Assembly: GCA_043772865.1 (NCBI GenBank)
Contig: JAYVFU010000047.1
Coordinates: 1-16,836 of the forward strand
Reading direction: 5' to 3'
Source: JACMMS01 sp043772865
GTDB lineage: Bacteria; Pseudomonadota; Gammaproteobacteria; Burkholderiales; Methylophilaceae
Length of the DNA stretch: 16,836 bases
A program made the position numbers and the translations under genes. Below the pieces are notes generated by a model. That model had not been told where the DNA came from. It did no database searches and saw only the letters and a list, made by a program, of their open reading frames with translations. Positions 7,895-15,328 of this stretch are shown in pieces; position 1 is the first letter of the stretch; every line of letters starts with the position of its first letter.

Positions 7895-9208
7895 ATGACC
7901 ACCTTAGCCCCGAGCTACTACGAAGCCTCATTACCAGAGCCGCGCACAGATTACCCGTCATTAAACGGCATTAATGATTGTGATGTATGTATTGTTGGTG
8001 GTGGCTTCATGGGCTTGCACACTGCATTAAATCTACAAGAACGTTGTTTAAAAGTAGTGCTGTTAGAAGCAAAACGCATAGGCTATGGTGCATCGGGGCG
8101 TAACGGCGGGCATGTCATTCCAGAGTTTGGTGGCAGCCAACGTAACTTTGAAACGCATCTAGATTTAACTAGCGCCCAGCAAGTTTGGCGTTTGGTGCAC
8201 GATGCGGCAGAACATTTGCGTGAGCGAATAGTACGCTACAGCATAGACTGTGATTACCAACAAGGTCATATTGAAGCCGCTATTACACAAAAACATGTCG
8301 CACAGTTAAGCGCATGGCAAGCGCATCTAGCGCAGACTTATGGTTATAAAAACCAATGGATCACACAAGATGAAATGCCACAATATGTAGGCTCAGCGCG
8401 TTATTTAGCGGGTGCCTTAGATAAAAATGGCGGTCACTTGCATCCGCTTAAATTGGCACAGGGTTTAGCAAAAGCGATTGCAGACGGTACTGGGGAAATT
8501 TATGAAAATTCACCGGTGACAACATGGAGCAGTCAAGGCAATAAAGTGCGCGTTATTAGCCTAAATGGCACTGTAACTTGTAACCAGCTCATATTAGGCT
8601 GCAATGTTGGCATGGAAAGCATACAGGCTAAACCCGCGCAAATACTAGCCAAACGCATTTTACCAGTAGGCTCTTGGGTGATTGCAACTGCGCTTCTCGC
8701 AGATGAGTTAGCCCAGCAAATATTACCAAGTAATGCCGCCGTGGTAGATATGCGTTTTATTTTAGATTACTACCGCTTATCCGCTGATAAGCGCTTGGTA
8801 TTTGGCGGTGGATGTAGCTATACAGGGCAGGAATCACCAGCCAATTTAATACAAGTCATGCGCAATAAAATGCTCAAAGTGTTTCCGCAGTTAGAAGCAA
8901 CCAAAGTTGAGTTTGGCTGGGGCGGATTGATTGATATTTCAATGAATCGTATGCCAGATTTTGGTTATGCAGATGAAAGTCAGCGTGTGTTATATGCACA
9001 GGGGTTTTCAGGCTCTGGCATTGTTGCAACAACAGCGGCTGCAAAAGTAATCGCTGACGCAGCGACTGGTGATAAAGCTAGTGGTGATAAAGCTAATTTA
9101 GCGATGTTTCAGCGCATACAACATACTTCTTTTCCTGGAGGAAAATGGCTGCGCGGACCAGTGACCGCAGCAGGCATGCTTTATCACCGCCTGCTGGATT
9201 TGGTATAA
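7895..9208 (+). CDS. puuB: Gamma-glutamylputrescine oxidoreductase (PuuB-like FAD enzyme)
   Basis: This 437-residue FAD-dependent oxidase of the DAO family should oxidise gamma-glutamylputrescine to the gamma-glutamyl aminoaldehyde with release of ammonia. The dinucleotide fold shows CDVCIVGGGFMG (glycines 35-40), Glu58 in LLEAKRIGYGASGRNGG for the FAD ribose, and a C-terminal QGFSGSGIVATT segment. The FPGGKWLR end resembles E. coli PuuB. ATG 7895 is chosen because it places SYYEAS at residues 7-12, close to its place in E. coli PuuB. An in-frame GTG at 7862, one base after the puuC stop, would add 11 residues (Pro-rich, not family-like) but would couple it to puuC. A 15-bp tandem duplication near the 3' end adds GDKAS/GDKAN. 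Length is slightly above E. coli PuuB. Confidence 0.9.
   Translation: MTTLAPSYYEASLPEPRTDYPSLNGINDCDVCIVGGGFMGLHTALNLQERCLKVVLLEAKRIGYGASGRNGGHVIPEFGGSQRNFETHLDLTSAQQVWRLVHDAAEHLRERIVRYSIDCDYQQGHIEAAITQKHVAQLSAWQAHLAQTYGYKNQWITQDEMPQYVGSARYLAGALDKNGGHLHPLKLAQGLAKAIADGTGEIYENSPVTTWSSQGNKVRVISLNGTVTCNQLILGCNVGMESIQAKPAQILAKRILPVGSWVIATALLADELAQQILPSNAAVVDMRFILDYYRLSADKRLVFGGGCSYTGQESPANLIQVMRNKMLKVFPQLEATKVEFGWGGLIDISMNRMPDFGYADESQRVLYAQGFSGSGIVATTAAAKVIADAATGDKASGDKANLAMFQRIQHTSFPGGKWLRGPVTAAGMLYHRLLDLV
9068..9097 (+). repeat. In-frame 15-bp tandem duplication in puuB
   Basis: GGTGATAAAGCTAGT (9068-9082) is followed directly by GGTGATAAAGCTAAT (9083-9097), 14 of 15 bases identical. It encodes GDKAS then GDKAN in a surface-like loop near the PuuB C-terminus. 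The frame is kept. It looks like a recent slippage event. Confidence 0.85.
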
Positions 9209-9228
9209 ATTATGTGTCTGTTTAGTTA

Positions 9229-9357
9229 TGTAGGAGAAACGCCGCGCCGCGAAGGCAAAGCTTGAAGCACTGCTGCGGGGCTAAAGCAACACCTATAAAA
9301 AAAGCTTTCGGCGTGGCACGCGGCACATATTTATCGGCACGAAGCATGCCTCCCGCA
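9229..9357 (+). repeat. GC-rich degenerate REP/BIME-like block between puuB and gabD
   Basis: Most of the 180-nt gap 9209-9388 is a GC-rich patch unlike the AT-rich surroundings. TGTAGGAG (9229-9236) faces CACCTATA (9290-9297) as imperfect inverted ends, with CCGCGAAGGC and GGGGCTAAAGC inside. This resembles the widespread proteobacterial GTAGGAG...CTCCTAC REP-type palindromes in decayed form. Further pairs are GCCGCG (9241-9246) with CGCGGC (9319-9324), and AAAGCTT (9257-9263) with AAGCTTT (9302-9308). No open frame of note is present. It may end or attenuate transcription after puuB, but no T-rich terminator follows. Family assignment is from memory of the pattern. Confidence 0.45.
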
Positions 9358-9388
9358 AAATCTAACAGCTAAAAAAAATGAGAAATCA

Positions 9389-10858
9389 ATGATGACAACC
9401 ATACATTTAAAAGACCCTATCCTACTACGCCAACAAGGTTTTATTAATGGTAAATGGTGTAACGCAGAAAATGGTCAAACAGAGCCTGTGTCAAACCCTG
9501 CCACTGGCGAAAACATTGCCACGGTACCCAATATGGGCACCGCTGAAACGCGACATGCAATATTAGCCGCACAAGCTGCACAGCCATTGTGGCGTGCAAG
9601 AGCCGCCGTTGATCGCTCGCGTATATTACGTAAATGGTTTGAACTCATGATGGCAAATCAAGAAGATTTAGCTTTGCTCATGACCTGCGAACAAGGCAAA
9701 CCACTAGCTGAGGCGCGCGGTGAAATCGCCTATGCAGCCTCATTTATTGAGTGGTTTGCTGAAGAAGCCAAACGTGTTTATGGGGATGTAATTCCCGCGC
9801 CACAAAATGATAAACGTATTATTGTAACCAAAGAACCCATAGGTGTTTGCGCGGCGATTACACCTTGGAATTTTCCAACTGCAATGATTACGCGTAAAGC
9901 TGGCCCAGCGTTAGCTGCTGGTTGTGCCATGATACTAAAACCTGATATGCGAACACCGTTATCAGCATTGGCACTGGTTGAGCTGGCTAATCGTGCTGGC
10001 ATACCAAAAGGTATTTTTTCTGTGGTCACTGGTGATGCAGTTGCTATCGGTATGGAAATGACCAGTAACCCGATTGTGCGCAAAATCTCATTTACGGGCT
10101 CTACTGGCGTTGGTAGCAAACTCATGGCGCAATCTGCACCCAGCATCAAAAAACTATCATTAGAGCTTGGTGGTAATGCCCCTTTTATTGTATTTGATGA
10201 TGCAGATATTGATGCAGCTGTGCAAGGTGCCCTAGCCTCTAAGTATCGCAATGCGGGGCAAACCTGCGTATGTACCAATCGTTTTCTTGTGCAAGATAGC
10301 GTTTATGACGAATTTTCCACCAAACTTGCAAACGCCGTTGCCTCATTAAAAGTAGGCAATGGTTTAGAAGACGGCGTTACACAAGGCCCTTTGATTGATG
10401 AAGCGGCGGTAAAAAAAGTAGAGTTATTGATTGATGATGCAGAAAAAAAAGGGGCGAAAATTCTCACTGGAGGCAAGCGCCATGCGTTAGGCAAAACCTA
10501 TTTTGAGCCAACGATTATGACCGAGGTAACCACTGATATGCGCATGGCAAAAGAAGAGATTTTTGGGCCTGTTGCGCCATTATTCAGATTTAAAGATGAG
10601 CAGGATGCCCTAAAAATGGCCAACGATACAGAATTCGGCTTAGCCGCTTATTTTTACGCACGAGATATGTCGCGTGTATGGCGTGTTTCAGAAGCTTTAG
10701 AATACGGCATGGTGGGCGTTAATACAGGAATGATTTCAAATGAAGTTGCCCCATTTGGTGGAATGAAATCATCGGGCTTAGGGCGCGAAGGCTCTAAATA
10801 TGGGATTGAAGATTATCTAGAAATTAAATATGTGTGCATGGGTATTACTTCAGCATAA
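9389..10858 (+). CDS. gabD: Succinate-semialdehyde dehydrogenase (GabD)
   Basis: This 489-residue aldehyde dehydrogenase oxidises succinate semialdehyde to succinate, normally with NADP in GabD. Similarity to E. coli GabD is high along the whole length: LRQQGFINGKW, CEQGKPLAEARGEI, AASFIEWFAEE, ITPWNFP, ELGGNAPFIVFDDAD with Glu259 as general base, the nucleophile Cys293 in GQTCVCTNR, and the ISNEVAPFGG segment followed by GREGSKYGIEDYLEIKY at the end. The GQTCVC pair, with a second Cys two residues on, is a GabD hallmark. Two ATG codons stand together at 9389 and 9392 with a weak GAGA upstream; the first is used. It is preceded by the REP-like block, so it may have its own promoter, though none is clear. 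gabT follows after 46 nt. Confidence 0.95.
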   Translation: MMTTIHLKDPILLRQQGFINGKWCNAENGQTEPVSNPATGENIATVPNMGTAETRHAILAAQAAQPLWRARAAVDRSRILRKWFELMMANQEDLALLMTCEQGKPLAEARGEIAYAASFIEWFAEEAKRVYGDVIPAPQNDKRIIVTKEPIGVCAAITPWNFPTAMITRKAGPALAAGCAMILKPDMRTPLSALALVELANRAGIPKGIFSVVTGDAVAIGMEMTSNPIVRKISFTGSTGVGSKLMAQSAPSIKKLSLELGGNAPFIVFDDADIDAAVQGALASKYRNAGQTCVCTNRFLVQDSVYDEFSTKLANAVASLKVGNGLEDGVTQGPLIDEAAVKKVELLIDDAEKKGAKILTGGKRHALGKTYFEPTIMTEVTTDMRMAKEEIFGPVAPLFRFKDEQDALKMANDTEFGLAAYFYARDMSRVWRVSEALEYGMVGVNTGMISNEVAPFGGMKSSGLGREGSKYGIEDYLEIKYVCMGITSA

Positions 10859-10904
10859 CGACGAAAAACCAGTAAGGCTATCAGTAATATTGGAAGGAAA
10901 TAAA

Positions 10905-12326
10905 ATGGATATGAAAACCAAAACAAATGCTGATTTAATGGCTAGACGTACCGCTGCGATTCCACGTGGTATTGGCAATGCACACGCTATTTTTGCTGAT
11001 CATGCACTCAATAGTGAAATTTGGGATGTAGAAGGTAAACGCTATATCGATTTTTGCGCGGGCATTGCAGTAGTGAATACAGGGCATTGCCACCCCAAAG
11101 TAATTAACGCAGTAAAAAAACAATTAGAGCAATTTGTACATACATGCTTTCAAGTAGTCGCTTACGAGCCTTATATCGCCCTTGCAGAACGGCTTAATAA
11201 GCTAGCCCCTGGCCCTGCTCCCAAAAAAACATTCTTTATGAATACAGGGGCGGAAGCGGTAGAAAATGCAGTAAAAATTGCGCGTGCTGCCACAGGTCGC
11301 TCAGGCATTATTGCGTTTAATGGGAGCTTTCATGGAAGGACCATGTTTTCGGTCGCCATGACGGGCAAAATCGATCCTTACAAAAAAGGTTTTGGTCCAT
11401 TTCCCCCAGAAATCTACCACGTCCCTTTTCCACATCCATTACATGGCATTAGCGATGATGATGCCATTAATGCCCTACATACCCTATTTAAATATGACAT
11501 TGAACCTAACCGTGTCGCTGCTATTTTTGTAGAACCAGTGCAGGGCGAAGGTGGCTATATTCCGGCATCCAACTGTTTTTTATGCCAATTGCGCAAGCTA
11601 TGTGACGAGCATGGCATTTTGCTGGTGATGGATGAAGTGCAAACAGGTATTGGCCGCTGTGGCAAAATGTTTGCGCACGAGCATGGTCGGGTTGAGGCAG
11701 ATATTATCACCCTAGCCAAAGGGTTAGGCGGCGGGTTCACGCTGGCTGCTGTGATCGGTAAAACTGCCATTATGGATGCCGCTGCACCTGGCGGCTTGGG
11801 TAGCACCTATGCAGGCAACCCAATTACTATTGCCGCGGCACATGCAGTGTTAGATGTGATGGAAGAAGAGCAGCTCTGTGAACGCTCTGTGGTGATTGGC
11901 GAACGATTACGTGGCAGATTTACGCAAATGCAAGCAAAGTTTAACTTTATTACAGAAGTTCGCGGTTTAGGTGCAATGACAGGCGTAGAGTTTTGTCACA
12001 ATAATGACCCACACAAACCTGCAGCCGATATTGCCAATACTCTTAAAACCGAATGCGCTAAGCGTGGATTATTAATTTTAAATTGTGGTGTTTATGGCAA
12101 CGTATTGCGCGTGATGGTGCCACTGACTATTAGTGATGCCCTCATAGATGAAGGCTTACAGATTATCGAAGATGTGCTAAGTGATATAGCTTTGCATGCG
12201 TCGCAAAATTTAACTAATGCAGAGCAAACCTTGATTAAAACAAATAGTGCTATTCCCAACAAAGATGTTTGTGCTACACGACCGCGATGCGTTCTAGAGA
12301 TAGATCAGGCTAGTGGCTCATCTTAA
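10905..12326 (+). CDS. gabT: 4-aminobutyrate aminotransferase (GabT/PuuE-type) with extended C-terminus
   Basis: This class III PLP aminotransferase should move the amino group of GABA to 2-oxoglutarate, giving succinate semialdehyde for GabD. Motifs match GabT/PuuE: AIPRGIGNAHAIFAD, DFCAGIAVVNTGHCHP, NTGAEAVENAVKIARAATGR, FHGRT, EPVQGEGGY, Asp243 in MDEVQTGIGR, Lys272 in TLAKGLGGGF, and GGLGSTYAGNP. ATG 10905 is chosen for the strong GGAAGGAAATAAA ribosome binding site and family alignment; an in-frame ATG at 10830 overlaps gabD and encodes an unlikely N-terminus. At 473 residues it exceeds the usual 420-430. About 46 residues (428-473) follow the normal family end (IIEDVLSD) and resemble no domain I know. 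GabT and PuuE cannot be firmly separated by sequence; adjacency to gabD favours GabT. Confidence 0.92.
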   Translation: MDMKTKTNADLMARRTAAIPRGIGNAHAIFADHALNSEIWDVEGKRYIDFCAGIAVVNTGHCHPKVINAVKKQLEQFVHTCFQVVAYEPYIALAERLNKLAPGPAPKKTFFMNTGAEAVENAVKIARAATGRSGIIAFNGSFHGRTMFSVAMTGKIDPYKKGFGPFPPEIYHVPFPHPLHGISDDDAINALHTLFKYDIEPNRVAAIFVEPVQGEGGYIPASNCFLCQLRKLCDEHGILLVMDEVQTGIGRCGKMFAHEHGRVEADIITLAKGLGGGFTLAAVIGKTAIMDAAAPGGLGSTYAGNPITIAAAHAVLDVMEEEQLCERSVVIGERLRGRFTQMQAKFNFITEVRGLGAMTGVEFCHNNDPHKPAADIANTLKTECAKRGLLILNCGVYGNVLRVMVPLTISDALIDEGLQIIEDVLSDIALHASQNLTNAEQTLIKTNSAIPNKDVCATRPRCVLEIDQASGSS

Positions 12327-12380
12327 AAGGCCTTTAAAACTTACCATTGCTTACGCGGTTGTTAAGAATATTGAAAATTG

Positions 12381-12430
12381 CTAAGGGTTAATAAGGGCTA
12401 TTAAGAGCTATTAAGAGCTATTAAGAACTA
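12381..12430 (+). repeat. Five tandem 10-bp repeats in the leader of the second glutamine synthetase
   Basis: Five units lie head to tail: CTAAGGGTTA, ATAAGGGCTA, TTAAGAGCTA, TTAAGAGCTA and TTAAGAACTA. The consensus is about TTAAGRGCTA, and the two central units are identical. A sixth loose match (TTAAGAATAT) sits at 12362-12371. The array ends six bases before the start codon at 12437, so its last unit supplies the only Shine-Dalgarno-like purines (AAGAA). The period is about one DNA helical turn. It could be a slippage-prone leader or a set of phased protein sites; neither is shown. Confidence 0.85.
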
Positions 12431-12436
12431 TAAAGC

Positions 12437-13780
12437 ATGCTAGAAAATAAACTAAAAGAAGTTGCAAACTTCATAAAATCAAACAACATTAGCGAAGTAG
12501 AATGCGTATTTCCCACCATTAACGCTACTTTACGCGGCAAAATGATGCGTGGCTCAGACTTTGCGAAAGGTAACGAGCTGCGTATTGCGAGAGCCGTTAT
12601 TCTACAAACGATTAATGGCCAATATTGCGATGATTATATTATCGGCGCAATTGATAACGACACCATTTTGATGCCAGATTACAGCACCTTGAAGCAACTG
12701 CCTTGGGCTAAAAATCGGGCTTGGGTGCTACATGATTGCATGAATTTTGATGGCACATCTTCTGCGCATGCGCCACGCCAAGTTTTAAAAAATATGCTAG
12801 CACAATATCAAGCATTAGGTTTAACACCCATCATTGCGCCAGAAATCGAATTTTATCTATTTAAACGTGATGGTAATGAAGCAACAGGGTTCAGTTCGCC
12901 CAGTATGCGCGGATGTGTAGAGCAAGAACGACAAATGGCCTACAGCGTGAATTCAATCTCAGAATTGGGTGCATTTTGGCAGCAGCTTCAAGCCGCTTTT
13001 GATAGCCTAGAAATTCAGATTGATACATGGTTGCACGAAATGGCACCCAACCAATATGAACTTAACTTATTGCATGGCGACCCATTAAAGCTTGCGGATG
13101 ATGTCGTGCTGTTTAAACACACGTTGCGTGAAATCGCTGCACAGCATGGCCTAAATGCTGTGTTTATGGCAAAACCGCTGGCAGATTATGATGGTTGCTC
13201 CATGCATTTGCATCAAAGTGTCGTCGATAACAACGGTGTAAATATTTTCAGTGACAGCAAAGGTGAGTCCACCCCTGCTTTTTACTCATATATTGCAGGT
13301 TTGCAACATTATATAGGTGATTTAATGCCTTTCATGGCGCCTTATTTTAATTCTTGGCGACGTTACGCACGTGGCATGCAGGCTCCGATTAATCTGCAAT
13401 GGGGACATGATAACCGTACCATTGGGCTACGTGTTCCGCACTCTTCACATGTAAATCGTCGCGTAGAAAATCGTTTTGCTGGCAGTGATGCCAATCCCTA
13501 TTTAGCCATGGCCGCCACACTTGGCTGCGGCTTACGTGGCATGCAAGAAAAATTAACAGCTCGCGCACCGATTGATGATACTTACGGTTATGATTTTCCC
13601 AGAGAAATCGCCATCGGCTTAGAGAGTGCGATTAGCCAATTAAGCCGTAGCCAGCCTGCACGCGAAATGTTTGGGGATGTATTCATAGATGCATTTTGCA
13701 ATGTAAAAGAGATCGAACTTGCGCATTTTATGCATGAAGTAAGTAGCTGGGATAGACGCTATTTAGGTCATCAAGCGTAA
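12437..13780 (+). CDS. puuA: Second PuuA-like glutamine synthetase family gamma-glutamyl-amine ligase
   Basis: This complete 447-residue member of the type I glutamine synthetase family has the N-terminal beta-grasp domain (to about residue 105) and the catalytic domain. Metal and substrate residues are visible: Glu136 and Glu138 (APEIEFYLF), Glu201 and Glu208 (HEMAPNQYELN), His257 (CSMHLHQS), the arginine-rich INLQWGHDNRTIGLRVP, and Glu344 (RRVENR). The GlnA adenylylation tyrosine segment is missing, and the length matches PuuA. Expected chemistry is ATP-dependent gamma-glutamylation of an amine. It is a paralogue of the fragment at 1-513, alike in motifs but clearly diverged. ATG 12437 follows the 10-bp repeat array with only a weak AAGAA site. 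The next gene starts one base after its stop, so the two are probably translated together. The substrate may be putrescine or a different amine. Confidence 0.85.
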   Translation: MLENKLKEVANFIKSNNISEVECVFPTINATLRGKMMRGSDFAKGNELRIARAVILQTINGQYCDDYIIGAIDNDTILMPDYSTLKQLPWAKNRAWVLHDCMNFDGTSSAHAPRQVLKNMLAQYQALGLTPIIAPEIEFYLFKRDGNEATGFSSPSMRGCVEQERQMAYSVNSISELGAFWQQLQAAFDSLEIQIDTWLHEMAPNQYELNLLHGDPLKLADDVVLFKHTLREIAAQHGLNAVFMAKPLADYDGCSMHLHQSVVDNNGVNIFSDSKGESTPAFYSYIAGLQHYIGDLMPFMAPYFNSWRRYARGMQAPINLQWGHDNRTIGLRVPHSSHVNRRVENRFAGSDANPYLAMAATLGCGLRGMQEKLTARAPIDDTYGYDFPREIAIGLESAISQLSRSQPAREMFGDVFIDAFCNVKEIELAHFMHEVSSWDRRYLGHQA

Positions 13781-13781
13781 C

Positions 13782-15146
13782 ATGAGTGAAATCCGTCACG
13801 GCATTGACCTTAAAGTAGCACGGGCATTGTTCGCGCGTGAGCAGGCCAGTTTCTCGCACAATATGCCACGCGCTAAAGCACTATCAGTGCAAGCCCAGCA
13901 ACACTTATTATTTGGCGTGCCGCTACATTGGATGACAGATTGGTCTACCCCGTTTAGTTTGTATGTAAAAAGTGCAAAAGGCGCACATTTTCAAGATGTT
14001 GATGGCCATGACTATGTCGATTTTTGCTTAGGTGATACGGGTGCAATGTTTGGGCATGCGCCAGAAGCCGTGTCAAAGGCACTTATCAAGCAAGCACAGC
14101 TAGGCTACACCACCATGCTGCCATCTGAAGATGCAGTTTGGGTAGCACAAGAGCTAAACCGTCGTTTTGGCTTGTCCTATTGGCAGTTTGCAATGAGTGC
14201 ATCGGATGCTAATCGCTTTGTTATTCGCTGGGCGAGAGCTGCAACTAAACGTAATAAAATTCTTATTTTTAATGGTTGCTATCACGGCACGGTAGATGAT
14301 GTTTTTGTCGATTTAATAGATAACATACCCGCACAACGCGATAGCTTGCTAGGTCAGGTATACGATTTAACACAATTTACCAAGGTGGTTGAGTTTAACG
14401 ATTTGGCGGCTTTAAAAGCAGCTTTAGCAGATGAAGATGTTGCCTGTGTGCTAGCAGAACCTGTGATGACAAATATCGGCATGGTATTGCCAGAGGCTGA
14501 TTACTGGCAACAGGCACAAGCTATTATCAAGCAAGCTGGCACACTGTTGATTATTGATGAAACCCATACCATTAGCACAGGTCATGGTGGTTATACGCAA
14601 GCTTTTGGTCTAACTCCAGACTGTATTGTATTGGGCAAACCTATTGCTGGCGGCGTACCTTGCGCGGTGTACGGGTTTAGTGAAGCGTTTGCCAGTGCGG
14701 CAGTAGCGGCTAAAACAAATGCCCCACCTGGGCATTCTGGCATAGGTACTACCTTAACCGCCAATATGCTCGCCATTAATGCCATGCGTGCGACTTTAAG
14801 CGAAGTGATGACTGAAAGTGCTTATGCATTGATGTTTAAATTAGCCGATCAATTAGCCAATGGATTACGTAACGCTATTAAACTGGCTAATTTACCTTGG
14901 TGCGTCACACAAGTTGGCGCGCGTACAGAGTTTCAATTCACAAAAATTCCACCCAAAAATGGCTCAGAAGCCTCATCAATACTAGATAGTGAATTAGAGC
15001 AAACTATTCATTTATATCTGCTTAATCGCGGTGTGCTGATCACCCCATTTCACAATATGTTACTCGTTTGCCCTAACACTACGCACAATGATATTGAGCA
15101 ATTGCTCAGTGCATTTTGTGCGTGTTTAGCAGAGTTGACTCATTAA
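13782..15146 (+). CDS. Uncharacterised HemL-like class III aminotransferase
   Basis: This 454-residue PLP enzyme belongs to the glutamate-1-semialdehyde aminomutase (HemL-like) branch of class III aminotransferases. Recognisable pieces are DVDGHDYVDFCLGDTGAMFGHAP, RWARAATKRNKILIFNGCYHGTVDD, Asp259 in IIDETHT (PLP nitrogen contact) and Lys286 in VLGKPIAGGVP (Schiff base). It is not HemL itself: the usual SGTEA cofactor motif reads SASDAN (139-144), DEVMTGFR reads DETHTISTG, and the N-terminus differs. A role in haem synthesis is unlikely here. Its start lies one base after the synthetase stop, implying coupled expression and a shared substrate or product. It may transaminate an amine, an amino acid or a gamma-glutamylated compound; the reaction is unknown. 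Methionine 13782 gives a plausible length, and its ribosome binding site lies weakly within the preceding gene (TTAGGT). Confidence 0.82.
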   Translation: MSEIRHGIDLKVARALFAREQASFSHNMPRAKALSVQAQQHLLFGVPLHWMTDWSTPFSLYVKSAKGAHFQDVDGHDYVDFCLGDTGAMFGHAPEAVSKALIKQAQLGYTTMLPSEDAVWVAQELNRRFGLSYWQFAMSASDANRFVIRWARAATKRNKILIFNGCYHGTVDDVFVDLIDNIPAQRDSLLGQVYDLTQFTKVVEFNDLAALKAALADEDVACVLAEPVMTNIGMVLPEADYWQQAQAIIKQAGTLLIIDETHTISTGHGGYTQAFGLTPDCIVLGKPIAGGVPCAVYGFSEAFASAAVAAKTNAPPGHSGIGTTLTANMLAINAMRATLSEVMTESAYALMFKLADQLANGLRNAIKLANLPWCVTQVGARTEFQFTKIPPKNGSEASSILDSELEQTIHLYLLNRGVLITPFHNMLLVCPNTTHNDIEQLLSAFCACLAELTH

Positions 15147-15163
15147 TTTGTAACGGGTTAATC

Positions 15164-15205
15164 ACGGCGTAATTAAGCTGAATAACGGCGTGATTAGGCT
15201 AAAAA
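15164..15205 (+). repeat. Two tandem 21-bp direct repeats
   Basis: ACGGCGTAATTAAGCTGAA (copy one starts at 15164) recurs as ACGGCGTGATTAGGCTAAA (from 15185). Over the full 21-bp unit 17 positions agree. A partial relative, ACGGGTTAATC, precedes them at about 15153. The 21-bp period is two helical turns, which suits paired protein binding on one DNA face. The overlapping inverted repeat TAATCACG/CGTGATTA spans both copies. Confidence 0.75.
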
Positions 15206-15244
15206 CATTACGCTCATGTAGTAAATTGATATCAGATTAGCGAC

Positions 15245-15260
15245 ATTGTTAATTAACAAT
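15245..15260. promoter_or_regulatory. Perfect 16-bp palindrome ATTGTTAATTAACAAT, operator-like
   Basis: ATTGTTAATTAACAAT equals its own reverse complement. It overlaps a possible -35 (TTGTTA, 15247-15252) with GATAAA at 15269-15274 as a weak -10, spacer 16. The layout resembles a repressor operator over a promoter. A hairpin with an AATT loop followed by TTTTT could instead act as a weak terminator, but the stem is all but GC-free. The role is inferred. Confidence 0.4.
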
Positions 15261-15328
15261 TTTTAATCGATAAAGACGTTTACGCAAACTGAAACTCAGC
15301 ACTTATTTGTATAAAAAACCAGAGGTAA

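Noticed and set aside
9778..10278. Open frame of 166 codons on the - strand inside gabD
   Set aside because: It is antisense to strongly conserved gabD sequence and has no family features; a shadow frame. Other antisense frames in the window were dropped for the same reason.
10830..10904. In-frame upstream ATG for gabT
   Set aside because: It lies inside gabD, lacks a ribosome binding site and encodes residues without family match; ATG 10905 has a strong GGAAGGAAA site.
12322..12340. AAAGGCCTTT palindrome after gabT as terminator
   Set aside because: Only a 3-bp stem remains if a loop is allowed, and no T-run follows.
12381..12430. Short tandem repeats as a CRISPR array
   Set aside because: Units are 10 bp with no spacers and no cas genes nearby; this is a simple tandem repeat.
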